DNA of 12,030 bases from Smithellaceae bacterium. GTDB taxonomy: Bacteria > Desulfobacterota > Syntrophia > Syntrophales > Smithellaceae. This document shows, piece after piece, positions 1 to 10,869 of this stretch. Position 1 is the first letter of the stretch. Every line of letters starts with the position of its first letter. The DNA lies in assembly GCA_028701435.1 (NCBI GenBank), contig JAQVQT010000043.1:1-12030 (forward strand). Direction: 5' to 3'. The notes beneath the pieces are model-generated. The model was not told the origin of the DNA. It was given only the letters and a program-made list of their open reading frames with translations, and ran no database searches. A program made the translations under genes and the position numbers.

Positions 1-792
1 GACGCAGGCAGAAAGGCGCCCGTCAACACCTGCGGCATTGAGGAATTGCGGCCGAACCGCTGGCAGCCCCGAAAAAATTTCAACGATGAAGACCAGAAAA
101 AACTGGTGGCGTCCGTCCGGCAAAGCGGCATCATTCAACCGATCATCGTGCGCCGGGCCGATTCCGGCTATGAAATCATTGCCGGGGAACGCCGCTGGCG
201 CGCGGCACAGGCGGCGGGCCTCAAAGACGTGCCGATTGTTGTCCGCAAAGCTACTGATGCGGAAGCCGCTGAATTGTCGCTGATTGAAAATATTCAGCGC
301 GAAGAGCTAGGCCCCCTGGAAGAAGCGGATGCCTATGTCACACTGATGGAAACCTTTAAAATGTCACAGGAATCCATCTCCGCTCGGGTCGGCAAAGACC
401 GTTCCACCATTGCCAATACCGTCCGTCTTTTAAAGCTGCCGGAAAAAGTGAAGACTGCCCTGACGCAAAAAAAGATTACGTCGGGGCACGCCCGATGCCT
501 TCTGGCGTTGCCGTCGCCGGGAGAGCAGGTTGCCGCCCTGGATATGATTTTAAAAAGAGAACTCAATGTTCGGGAAACCGAGAAGCTTATCAACCGGTTA
601 AAACAAAAGCCCGTGGAAAAAAAGGCCGCCGTCAGGGACCGCTTCATGGCGGATTTGGAAAAACAATTGACGGCAAAATGCATGGCCCGTGTTCAGTTGA
701 AGGGATCTCCCAAAAAAGGGGCGATTGAAATTTCGTACAAATCCATGGATGAACTGAATCGCCTGGCGCGCTATCTTTTGGATGAATTGTAG
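1..792 (+). CDS. parB: ParB chromosome-partitioning protein, 5'-truncated by the window edge
   Basis: The open frame enters from before base 1 and gives 263 residues ending at TAG 790-792; the true start lies outside, and the in-frame TTG at 46 is internal. ParB proteins bind parS sites, load as CTP-dependent clamps and work with the ParA ATPase to segregate origins. Numbered within the fragment, residues 62-67 are the GERRWR nucleotide-binding box, 96-101 the ENIQRE motif, and about 122-144 a helix-turn-helix (SQESISARVGKDRSTI). The end (KGAIEISYKSMDELNRLARYL) matches the ParB C-terminal dimerisation domain. Only the N-terminal ParA-interaction tail is missing. The gene points toward dnaA with a 52-bp gap. 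ParA would be expected just upstream. I see no classic parS (TGTTTCACGTGAAACA) in the window. Confidence 0.95.
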   Translation, partial: DAGRKAPVNTCGIEELRPNRWQPRKNFNDEDQKKLVASVRQSGIIQPIIVRRADSGYEIIAGERRWRAAQAAGLKDVPIVVRKATDAEAAELSLIENIQREELGPLEEADAYVTLMETFKMSQESISARVGKDRSTIANTVRLLKLPEKVKTALTQKKITSGHARCLLALPSPGEQVAALDMILKRELNVRETEKLINRLKQKPVEKKAAVRDRFMADLEKQLTAKCMARVQLKGSPKKGAIEISYKSMDELNRLARYLLDEL

Positions 793-802
793 AAAATAAA
801 AT

Positions 803-822
803 TTATCAACACGTGTTGATAA
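803..822. repeat. Perfect 20-bp palindrome in the parB-dnaA gap, probable operator
   Basis: The two half-sites TTATCAACAC and GTGTTGATAA are exact reverse complements with no spacer, so this looks like a site for a symmetric dimer rather than an RNA hairpin. Each outer 9-mer (TTATCAACA) differs from the DnaA box TTATCCACA at one position, so one reading is a pair of inverted DnaA boxes used for dnaA autoregulation. The central CACGTG is shared with parS, but the flanking bases are not. A -10-like TAAAAT lies at 797-802, next to the palindrome, so a transcript from there would start inside it; no good -35 accompanies it. A degenerate copy lies downstream of dnaA at 2217-2230. The palindrome is certain; its function is inferred. 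Confidence 0.75.
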
Positions 823-844
823 CATTGTTTGGAAAAGGTTGATC

Positions 845-2197
845 ATGGAATCCGTCTGGGATAAAGCTACGAAAATTATTCAGGAAAAAGTATCAAAGCA
901 GAACTTTGACACCTGGATTAAACCCATCAAAATTGTCTCTATGGAAGACAAACGCGTCCAACTGTCCGTGCCCAATAAATTTTTCAAAGACTGGCTCATG
1001 GACAATTATTTATCTATGATCAAAAACTCTCTGCACAGCGTGGTCGGGATCAGCGTGGATATTGATTTTATGCTGAGCAAGGATAAGGAAAAAAAGCCCG
1101 AAGTAGCCGTATTGCCTTTTGAACAAAGCAAGCATTCGGCAGCCTCTCCACCCGTCAGAAATAAAAATATTTCCTTTCTCAACAGCAATTATACCTTTGA
1201 CCGGTTTGTGGTTGGCCCATCCAACCAGTTTGCCCATGCCGCCTCCATTGCCGTCGGCAAGCAGCCGGCGAAAAATTATAATCCTCTTTTCATCTACGGG
1301 GGCTCGGGGCTGGGAAAAACCCATTTACTCAATGCGATCGGGTTGATGACGATAGCCTCCCATCCGGATTTGAACGTTATGTATGTGTCGGCGGAATCCT
1401 TCATGAACGAAATGATCAATTCCATCCGCTACGACCGGATGCCGAAATTCCGTGAAAAATACCGGAACATCGGGTGTTTGCTGATCGACGACATTCAGTT
1501 TCTCGCCGGCAAGGACAGAACACAGGAAGAATTTTTTCACACGTTCAACACGCTTCATGATTCCGGAAAGCAGATTGTTGTAACATCGGATAAATTTCCA
1601 AAGGATATTCCCAATCTGGAAGGCAGGCTTAGGTCGCGGTTTGAGTGGGGTCTGATCGCGGACATTCAACCTCCGGAAATCGAAACAAAAGTCGCGATCA
1701 TTGAAAAGAAAATGCATGAGGGCAAGATGGAGTTGTCTCCGACGGTGACGCATTACATCGCGTCGCATGTGGAATCCAATATTCGCGAACTGGAAGGCTT
1801 TTTAATTCGAATATCCGCGTACTCATCTCTTACCAACCGGGAAATCGACCTGGACCTGGTCAAGGAAGTTCTGAAAACACTCGTTAAACACAATAATAAA
1901 GAAGAGGTAAGTGTTGAGGAAATTATAAAAACTGTCGCCGGGAAAATGAATGTCAAAATTTCCGACATCAAGGCGCACAATAAAAGCAAGAATCTGGTGT
2001 TAGCCCGGCAGATCTCGATGTATCTTGCCCGGAAACTGACCAATTTCTCTTACCCCGACATCGGACAAAAAATAGGCGGCCGTGATCACTCGACCGTGAT
2101 TTACGCCAACAACAAAATTCTAAAGACCATGGAGTCGGACGCCGCCTTTAAAAAAACGATTCAGGATATAGAGGACAGTGTTGTCCACAAAACGTGA
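845..2197 (+). CDS. dnaA: Chromosomal replication initiator protein DnaA
   Basis: This 450-residue AAA+ ATPase binds DnaA boxes at oriC and melts the origin. Order of domains: N-terminal DnaB/partner domain (about 1-75), a short poorly conserved linker (about 80-110), AAA+ core with Walker A GGSGLGKT at 152-159 and Walker B LLIDDIQ ending at 218, then the C-terminal DNA-binding domain with the family signature GGRDHSTVIYA from residue 411. Length is normal. A TTG at 839 would add two residues, but GGAAAAGG at 831-838 sits 6 nt before ATG 845, so ATG 845 is preferred. The gap to parB holds a perfect palindrome, and the gap to dnaN looks like oriC. A near DnaA box (TTGTCCACA, 2181-2189) lies in the last codons, so the origin region may begin inside the gene. 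Confidence 0.98.
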   Translation: MESVWDKATKIIQEKVSKQNFDTWIKPIKIVSMEDKRVQLSVPNKFFKDWLMDNYLSMIKNSLHSVVGISVDIDFMLSKDKEKKPEVAVLPFEQSKHSAASPPVRNKNISFLNSNYTFDRFVVGPSNQFAHAASIAVGKQPAKNYNPLFIYGGSGLGKTHLLNAIGLMTIASHPDLNVMYVSAESFMNEMINSIRYDRMPKFREKYRNIGCLLIDDIQFLAGKDRTQEEFFHTFNTLHDSGKQIVVTSDKFPKDIPNLEGRLRSRFEWGLIADIQPPEIETKVAIIEKKMHEGKMELSPTVTHYIASHVESNIRELEGFLIRISAYSSLTNREIDLDLVKEVLKTLVKHNNKEEVSVEEIIKTVAGKMNVKISDIKAHNKSKNLVLARQISMYLARKLTNFSYPDIGQKIGGRDHSTVIYANNKILKTMESDAAFKKTIQDIEDSVVHKT

Positions 2198-2216
2198 TCA
2201 GGATCTGCACGCTTCC

Positions 2217-2230
2217 TCAACAGGTGTTGC
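2217..2230. repeat. Degenerate copy of the dnaA-upstream palindrome
   Basis: TCAACAGGTGTTGC matches the core TCAACACGTGTTGA of the 803-822 palindrome at 12 of 14 positions, differing at the 7th and last bases. It lies 20 bp after the dnaA stop, inside the putative oriC. Similar elements on both sides of dnaA suggest one protein binds both places. A 14-bp match with two differences could be chance, so confidence is limited. Confidence 0.4.
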
Positions 2231-2266
2231 CGACCCAAAGGATTGAAAACAGAGATGAATAATAGT

Positions 2267-2283
2267 TAATCCACATATCCACA
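2267..2283 (+). promoter_or_regulatory. Two tandem near-consensus DnaA boxes
   Basis: TAATCCACA (2267-2275) and ATATCCACA (2275-2283) each match the DnaA box TTATCCACA at 8 of 9 positions, lie in the same orientation, and share one base. Both keep the CCACA core. They point toward the triplet run and A+T-rich DNA that follow, the arrangement expected for DnaA loading onto single-stranded origin DNA. Confidence 0.65.
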
Positions 2284-2289
2284 GGCGTT

Positions 2290-2304
2290 ATTACTAATAC
2301 TAGT
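2290..2304 (+). promoter_or_regulatory. Candidate DnaA-trio origin-unwinding element
   Basis: Reading in threes from 2290 gives ATT ACT AAT ACT AGT. Three of the five triplets fit the A-[C/T]-T form (top-strand notation) of the DnaA-trio described at the Bacillus subtilis origin. A GGCG step at 2284-2287 separates it from the tandem DnaA boxes, matching the box, G/C step, trio order of the basal unwinding system. The run is short and two triplets deviate. Confidence 0.45.
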
Positions 2305-2351
2305 TATGTATATGAGAAACAAAAAAATAAAAGTATTAATGGGAGGCGACG

Positions 2352-3464
2352 ATGGAATTTAAAGTGAATAGAAATATTTTTCTGGATGGGATTCAGAAAA
2401 CGTTAGGCATTGTCGAGAAAAAGACAACAACACCCATTTTAAATAATGTTCTTTTAAAGGCGGAGACCAACAAGATAAAAATTATCGCCACGGACCGGGA
2501 GATCAGTCTCATCTCCGATTATGATGCGGATATCGCTGAAAAGGGCGAAATTACTCTCTCGGCCAAAAAACTCTACGAAATGGTTCGGGAGATTCAGGGA
2601 GAGGTCGTCCATTTCACCAAAAGCGCCAACAATATTGTAAAAGTAACCTGTCAGAGAGCCGTCTATAAAATACCCGGTCTTCCAGCGGATGATTTTCCCA
2701 GTGTCGCCGACAGTCAGCAGGTGGAGTTTTTCAATATTCCCGGATCGGTCCTGAAAGATTTGATCAGCAAAACCTCATTTGCAATGGCCTTTGATGAAAG
2801 CCGGAAAAACTTAAACGGCGTATTACTGGAGACAACCTCCGACGGAAAGAATCATATCTGGCGCATGGTGGCCACGGATGGACACCGGCTGGCGGTGGCT
2901 AGGGCGATTACGGTTGATCCCTGTCCGGAGCTTGCCAAGGGAATTATTATTCCCCGCAAGGGACTTCTGGAAGTGAAAAAACTGATGGACGTTCATGAAA
3001 ATGTCAGCATCGGCATTCATAAAAACATGTTTGTGGTCAAAACGGAAAACACTGTTTTGAAAGTCAACCTGGTGGATGCGGAATATCCCGATTACAAACG
3101 GGTGATTCCGGCGGAAAAGGGCGTCAGTGTGACGCTGGACAAGGAATTGTTTCTGCATGCGCTCAGAAGAATGAACGTGGTGTCTTCCGAACGTTACAGC
3201 GGTGTGATTATATCGTTTACCGCGGATAAAATGACATTGAATTCAACCAATCTGGATGTGGGTGAAGCCACGGAAGAAATTGACATTGCGTATACCGGCG
3301 AGGATATGGATGTTGGATTCAACGTCAACTATGTGATCGATGCCGTATCGGCCATATCGATTGATAATGTTGTGATGGAAGTGGGTGTCGGTTTAAAGCC
3401 GACCCTGATTAAACCGGCCGAGGGAGACAATTATCTGTGCATTGTCATGCCCTTAAAAATCTAA
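2352..3464 (+). CDS. dnaN: DNA polymerase III beta subunit (sliding clamp)
   Basis: The 370-residue protein is the ring-shaped processivity clamp that holds DNA polymerase III on the template and serves as a binding hub for other replication and repair enzymes. Length fits the family (about 365-380), allowing three clamp-fold domains of about 120 residues. Recognisable features are the N-terminal segment with TTPILNNVLL, the conserved ATDGHRLA at 174-181, and a C-terminal MPLKI, a variant of the usual MPxR/K-L ending that helps form the partner-binding pocket. ATG 2352 follows a strong GGGAGG (2341-2346) by 5 nt. The gene follows the putative oriC and precedes gyrB by 50 bp with no recF between. 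Codons are more A+T-rich than in gyrA. Confidence 0.98.
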   Translation: MEFKVNRNIFLDGIQKTLGIVEKKTTTPILNNVLLKAETNKIKIIATDREISLISDYDADIAEKGEITLSAKKLYEMVREIQGEVVHFTKSANNIVKVTCQRAVYKIPGLPADDFPSVADSQQVEFFNIPGSVLKDLISKTSFAMAFDESRKNLNGVLLETTSDGKNHIWRMVATDGHRLAVARAITVDPCPELAKGIIIPRKGLLEVKKLMDVHENVSIGIHKNMFVVKTENTVLKVNLVDAEYPDYKRVIPAEKGVSVTLDKELFLHALRRMNVVSSERYSGVIISFTADKMTLNSTNLDVGEATEEIDIAYTGEDMDVGFNVNYVIDAVSAISIDNVVMEVGVGLKPTLIKPAEGDNYLCIVMPLKI

Positions 3465-3470
3465 AATGGG

Positions 3471-3488
3471 TTTGGATGGAATTCCAAA
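3471..3488. repeat. Short inverted repeat in the dnaN-gyrB gap
   Basis: TTTGGA (3471-3476) and TCCAAA (3483-3488) are inverted around TGGAAT, and the middle contains the palindrome TGGAATTCCA. It lacks a following T-run, so it is not a convincing terminator, and dnaN and gyrB may be co-transcribed. It could be a weak attenuating hairpin or chance. Confidence 0.25.
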
Positions 3489-3496
3489 GAGGTTGA

Positions 3497-5923
<2,427 letters not shown>

Positions 5924-5938
5924 GAAGGAAAAAATAAA

Positions 5939-8455
5939 ATGGAACGAGATATCCACCACAGGCAAACCCTGGTGAACATAGAAGACGAAATGAAGAAATC
6001 CTACCTGGATTACTCCATGAGCGTCATTATCGGCCGGGCGATTCCCGACGTGCGCGACGGCCTCAAACCGGTGCATCGCCGCATCCTGTTTGCGATGTCG
6101 GAAATGGGCAACCGCTATAACAAACCCTACAAAAAATCCGCCCGCATCGTCGGCGACATCATGGGTAAATATCACCCCCACGGCGACGCGGCCATTTATG
6201 ACACGCTGGTCCGCATGGCGCAGGACTTCTCCATGCGCTACACGCTCGTGGACGGACAGGGCAACTTCGGATCGATCGACGGCGATCCACCCGCCGCCAT
6301 GCGCTACACGGAAAGCCGCCTGGCGCGCATCACGGATGAAGCGCTGGCCGATCTGGAGAAAGACACGGTCGATTTTGTGCCGAATTACGATGAATCGCTC
6401 ACGGAGCCGTCGATTCTGGCGACGCGCCTTCCCCTGCTCTTGCTCAACGGAACATCGGGCATCGCCGTCGGTATGGCCACCAATATTCCGCCCCACAACC
6501 TGACCGAAATCATCAACGGGACGATCGCCCTGATTCAGAATCCCAAAATGATCGTGGAAGAGCTGATGAAACACATCCCCGGCCCGGATTTTCCCACGGC
6601 CGGCTTCATCAACGGCCGGGAAGGGATTCTTTCCGCTTACAAAACCGGGCGAGGCATCATCCGCATTCGGGCTCGCGCGCTCATCGAAAAGAACGCCCGC
6701 AACGACCGGGAAACCATCGTCATCACCGAACTGCCGTATCAGGTCAACAAGGCGACGCTGATTGAAAAAATTTCCGAGCTGGTGCGCGACAAGAAAATTT
6801 CCGGCATTTCCGATCTGCGCGACGAATCGGACCGGGAAGGCATCCGCGTGGTCGTGGAGCTCAAGCGCGACGAAAGCTCCGCGATCATTCTCAACCAGCT
6901 TTACAAATTCACGCAGATGGAAGTCTCCTTCGGCATCATCATGCTGGCGATTTCCGAAGGGCGGCCGCAGGTTTTCAACCTTAAAGCAGTGCTCGAGAAA
7001 TTCATCGCCTTCCGCCAGGAAGTGGTGACCCGCCGCACGCAGTTCGATCTGGCGCGCGCCCGGGAGAGAGCGCATATTCTGGAAGGCTACATCATCGCGC
7101 TCAATAACATCGACGAAGTTATCAAAGTCATCAAGGCGGCCAAAAGCCCCAATGACGCGTCCATCGCGCTGTGTTCCACGTTTCATTTGTCCGAGATTCA
7201 GGCCAAAGCCATTCTCGAAATGCGGCTGCAGCGTCTGACCGGCCTGGAACGAGACAAGATCGACGCGGAATACGCGGATATTACGGCGCTGATCGCCAAA
7301 CTGGCCGGCATTCTGGCCGATCCGAAAAAAGTGCTGAAAGTGATCGTCGACGAGCTCCAGGAGATTCGGGAAAAATACGGCGATGAGCGGCGCACGGAAA
7401 TCGTCGCCAGCACGGAAGACATCGACATTGAAGACATGATCGTTGAAGAAGACATGGTGGTTACCATCTCGCATACCGGCTACATCAAGCGCAACGCCGT
7501 CAGCCTTTACAAGAGCCAGCATCGGGGCGGCCGGGGCAAGGTCGGCATGGGAACCAAGGAAGAGGATTTTGTCGAAAAAATATTCATTGCCTCCACCCAT
7601 CATTACCTTCTGGTTTTTACCAGCGCCGGAAAAGTGCACTGGCTGAAAGTGTATCAGATTCCGCAGGCCGGGCGGGCGGCCAAGGGCAAGGCCATGATCA
7701 ATCTGGTCAGTCTGGCGCCGGGTGAGCGCGTCAGCGCGACGCTGCCGGTCAAGGAATTTGTTTCGGACAAGTTCGTCGTAATGGTCACGCGCAAAGGCAT
7801 CATCAAAAAAACCGATCTGGCTGCTTACTCCAATCCGCGCACCGGCGGCATTATCGCCATTTCCATCGATGATGATGACGAACTGGTGGACGTGCAGTTG
7901 ACCAACGGCGATCAGGATATTTTCCTGGCTTCACGCCTGGGCATGGCCATCCGCTTCCGGGAAGACGAAGTGCGCGACATGGGCCGGACGGCCCGCGGCG
8001 TCCGCGGCATCAATCTGGACGAGGGCGATGACGTCATCGGACTGGACATTCCCGCGCAAAACACCTTCATGCTGACGGTTTCAGAGAACGGCTACGGCAA
8101 ATGCACGCCGATTGACGAATACCGCGTACAGTCGCGGGGCGGCAAGGGAACGATCAACCTGAAGACCGTCCCGAAGATCGGCAATGTTTCCGGCGTCCTG
8201 CAGGTTCAGGGCGAGGAAAACGTCATGCTCATCTCCAGCACCGGCAACGTCATCCGGATGAAGGTGCAGGAAATTCCGGTGAACCATCGCGTGACCCAGG
8301 GCGTCAAACTGATTGACCTGGCACCGGAAGAAAAACTCGTCGGCGTGGCCCGCACGACATCGGAAGCCGAAGACAAGGACGAGGCCAACGGAAACGGCGC
8401 CGAAGAGGCCAACGGAGCCGGAGAAGAAAACGGACCGCCGGCCGACGAATCGTAA
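5939..8455 (+). CDS. gyrA: DNA gyrase subunit A (cleavage and wrapping subunit)
   Basis: The 838-residue subunit cuts and rejoins the gate DNA segment and wraps DNA for supercoiling. The breakage-reunion domain has the active-site Arg122-Tyr123 in [10 protein letters not shown] and the quinolone region [11 protein letters not shown] (78-88). The C-terminal beta-pinwheel carries the GyrA box QHRGGRG at 527-533, the hallmark of gyrase rather than topoisomerase IV, and a later degenerate blade motif [10 protein letters not shown]. The last 30 or so residues form an acidic Asn/Gly/Glu tail with an 8-residue repeat. The residue matching E. coli Ser83 is Ala84. AGAAGGA (5923-5929), overlapping the end of gyrB, is 9 nt before ATG 5939, indicating co-translation from one operon. 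A strong hairpin follows the stop. Confidence 0.98.
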   Translation: MERDIHHRQTLVNIEDEMKKSYLDYSMSVIIGRAIPDVRDGLKPVHRRILFAMSEMGNRYNKPYKKSARIVGDIMGKYHPHGDAAIYDTLVRMAQDFSMRYTLVDGQGNFGSIDGDPPAAMRYTESRLARITDEALADLEKDTVDFVPNYDESLTEPSILATRLPLLLLNGTSGIAVGMATNIPPHNLTEIINGTIALIQNPKMIVEELMKHIPGPDFPTAGFINGREGILSAYKTGRGIIRIRARALIEKNARNDRETIVITELPYQVNKATLIEKISELVRDKKISGISDLRDESDREGIRVVVELKRDESSAIILNQLYKFTQMEVSFGIIMLAISEGRPQVFNLKAVLEKFIAFRQEVVTRRTQFDLARARERAHILEGYIIALNNIDEVIKVIKAAKSPNDASIALCSTFHLSEIQAKAILEMRLQRLTGLERDKIDAEYADITALIAKLAGILADPKKVLKVIVDELQEIREKYGDERRTEIVASTEDIDIEDMIVEEDMVVTISHTGYIKRNAVSLYKSQHRGGRGKVGMGTKEEDFVEKIFIASTHHYLLVFTSAGKVHWLKVYQIPQAGRAAKGKAMINLVSLAPGERVSATLPVKEFVSDKFVVMVTRKGIIKKTDLAAYSNPRTGGIIAISIDDDDELVDVQLTNGDQDIFLASRLGMAIRFREDEVRDMGRTARGVRGINLDEGDDVIGLDIPAQNTFMLTVSENGYGKCTPIDEYRVQSRGGKGTINLKTVPKIGNVSGVLQVQGEENVMLISSTGNVIRMKVQEIPVNHRVTQGVKLIDLAPEEKLVGVARTTSEAEDKDEANGNGAEEANGAGEENGPPADES

Positions 8456-8460
8456 AAGCC

Positions 8461-8497
8461 GAAAGCGGGGAGCGGTCTGACGCCGTTCCCCGCTTTC
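8461..8497 (+). terminator. Strong hairpin after gyrA, probable terminator
   Basis: A 15-bp stem (8461-8475 with 8483-8497, one G-U pair) encloses a 7-base loop TCTGACG and starts 5 bases after the gyrA stop. The stem is very G+C-rich. No T-run follows directly, only mixed pyrimidines, so termination may be imperfect or the hairpin may protect the mRNA 3' end. It separates the gyrase operon from the promoter of archease. Confidence 0.7.
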
Positions 8498-8506
8498 CAT
8501 TCGTCC

Positions 8507-8535
8507 TTGTTTATCCTTTCGCACAACGCTATAAT
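8507..8535 (+). promoter_or_regulatory. Promoter of the archease-rtcB unit, predicted leaderless start
   Basis: A perfect -10 TATAAT (8530-8535) lies 17 bp after TTGTTT (8507-8512), which matches the -35 TTGACA only in its TTG. The start point predicted about 7 nt after the -10 falls on 8541-8543, which is the archease GTG. The promoter follows the gyrA hairpin, consistent with a separate transcript. Confidence 0.6.
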
Positions 8536-8541
8536 TCCCCC

Positions 8542-8965
8542 GTGAAAAAATACGAACTTTTTGACCATACCGCCGATCTGGGTATGGAAATTTACGGGCG
8601 GACGAAAAGGGACCTTTTCGCCAACGCGGCTTTTGCCTTGTTTGACGTGATGATTCAGGACGTCCGGCCCCCGACAAAACGCGGCGGAAAAGAACGGCTC
8701 AAAATAAGAACCGTGCAGGGCGCGGATGTCGAGGATTTGCTGGTGAACTTTCTGCGGGAGCTTCTGTATGGGTTCAATGGTTTGGGCTGGGTGTTAAATC
8801 GCGGCTCGATTCTGGCGTGCACCAATAAAAAAGCGGTCGCGCAATATGACGTTGAGACGTATCATCCCAAACGGCATTTGATCAAAACGGAGATTAAAGC
8901 CGTCACGTATCACGGCTTAAGCGTACAAAAGATCAAATCCGGATGGAAGGCCAGGGTGATCTTCG

Positions 8966-8973
<8 letters not shown>
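8542..8973 (+). CDS. Archease, activator of the RtcB RNA ligase
   Basis: The 143-residue protein has family-typical length and sequence. Archease speeds guanylylation of RtcB and allows multiple turnover, using a conserved metal-binding acidic site. The family-defining N-terminus KKYELFDHTADLGMEIYG is present with Asp12 in DHTAD, as are the middle motif DVEDLLVNFLRELLY and the closing VIFDV with its near-terminal Asp. The GTG at 8542 is chosen because the family starts at exactly this point and no in-frame alternative upstream is supported. No Shine-Dalgarno precedes it (CCCCC is adjacent), and a TATAAT ends 6 nt before it, suggesting a leaderless mRNA. The 3' end overlaps rtcB by 8 bp, implying coupled translation and equal supply of the two partners. 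Confidence 0.93.
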
Positions 8974-10408
<1,435 letters not shown>

Positions 10409-10425
10409 CCGGGTGGCCGCGGCAT

Positions 10426-10454
10426 TTGACTTTTTGCAAAACCCGGCATAAGAA
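10426..10454 (+). promoter_or_regulatory. Weak candidate promoter for the zinc-ribbon gene
   Basis: TTGACT (10426-10431) matches the -35 at five of six bases and is followed after 17 bp by TAAGAA (10449-10454), a poor -10 (three of six). It lies in the 75-bp gap after rtcB. The gene may equally be read through from rtcB, since no terminator hairpin is visible in the gap. Confidence 0.3.
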
Positions 10455-10483
10455 GCCCTATCAATCCAAAACCGGAGAGCGGC

Positions 10484-10798
10484 ATGACGGAAATTCTTTT
10501 TGACGCGAACGAAGACTGGGAAAAACGTGTTTTGTGCAGCGATGAGTCCTGCATCGGCACCATCGGACCGGACGGCAAATGCAGGGAATGCGGCAAGCCA
10601 TACGCGGGCGTGCTTCCCGAAGGCCATGGACAGGTTGCATTGCCAACGCCGGCCCCGCCCGAAGAAAAGTCCGCGACGCCGGAAGAGACGGCCTTTGATG
10701 AGGATTGGGAGAAAAGAGTCCTGTGCGGCGACGAGTCCTGCATCGGCGTGATCGGTCCCGACGGCCGGTGCAAGGAGTGCGGGAAACCTTTGAAGTAA
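10484..10798 (+). CDS. Small protein with two near-identical zinc-ribbon-like modules, function unknown
   Basis: This 104-residue acidic protein consists of two copies of one module. Residues 11-39 and 74-102 are identical at 25 of 29 positions, each starting DWEKRVLC and ending CGKP. Each has C-x4-C-x9-C-x2-C (Cys18, 23, 33, 36 and Cys81, 86, 96, 99), a pattern expected to bind one zinc or similar metal. The linker (about 42-70) is Pro/Glu/Ala-rich and probably disordered. There is no signal peptide or membrane segment, so it should be cytoplasmic. GGAG at 10474-10477 lies 6 nt before ATG 10484. It is 75 bp after rtcB on the same strand, but a link to RNA repair is only guilt by association. 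I do not recognise a named family; it could be a nucleic-acid-binding, protein-interaction or redox-sensing ribbon. Confidence 0.85.
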   Translation: MTEILFDANEDWEKRVLCSDESCIGTIGPDGKCRECGKPYAGVLPEGHGQVALPTPAPPEEKSATPEETAFDEDWEKRVLCGDESCIGVIGPDGRCKECGKPLK

Positions 10799-10833
10799 AA
10801 AAGCGCGCCGCATTTTTGAAACACGGCGCGCTT
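10797..10833. terminator. Bidirectional intrinsic terminator between convergent genes
   Basis: A 10-bp stem pairs 10801-10810 with 10824-10833 around a 13-base loop. The A-run at 10797-10802 becomes a T-run for minus-strand transcription, making a textbook terminator for the solute-binding protein gene 36 bp away. On the plus strand the stem is followed by the pyrimidine-rich CTCTCTCC rather than a clean T-run, so it should stop the zinc-ribbon transcript less efficiently. The A-run overlaps that gene's stop codon. Confidence 0.85.
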
Positions 10834-10869
10834 CTCTCTCCGGAAATCCCGAAGTTCTATTGGTGAAAG

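Larger units (their letters stand above)
2181..2340. other. oriC: Candidate replication origin (oriC), dnaA end to dnaN ribosome binding site
   Basis: The dnaA-dnaN gap is a standard bacterial oriC site. Seen here are one near DnaA box (TTGTCCACA, 2181-2189), a degenerate palindrome (2217-2230), tandem near-consensus boxes (2267-2283), a GGCG step (2284-2287), a triplet run (2290-2304), and A+T-rich sequence to 2340 that could be the unwinding element. No box matches TTATCCACA perfectly, and the cluster is smaller than in many origins, so further boxes may lie in the parB-dnaA gap or outside the window. A GC-skew switch here would settle it, but I did not compute one. Confidence 0.7.

Noticed and set aside
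803..822. The upstream palindrome as a canonical parS site for the adjacent ParB.
   Set aside because: Only the central CACGTG agrees with TGTTTCACGTGAAACA; the outer bases differ in both halves. A divergent parS remains possible but is not supported.
839..844. TTG at 839 as the dnaA start, giving MIMESVWDK.
   Set aside because: It touches the end of GGAAAAGG, leaving no spacing, whereas ATG 845 has a 6-nt spacing and the usual DnaA N-terminus.
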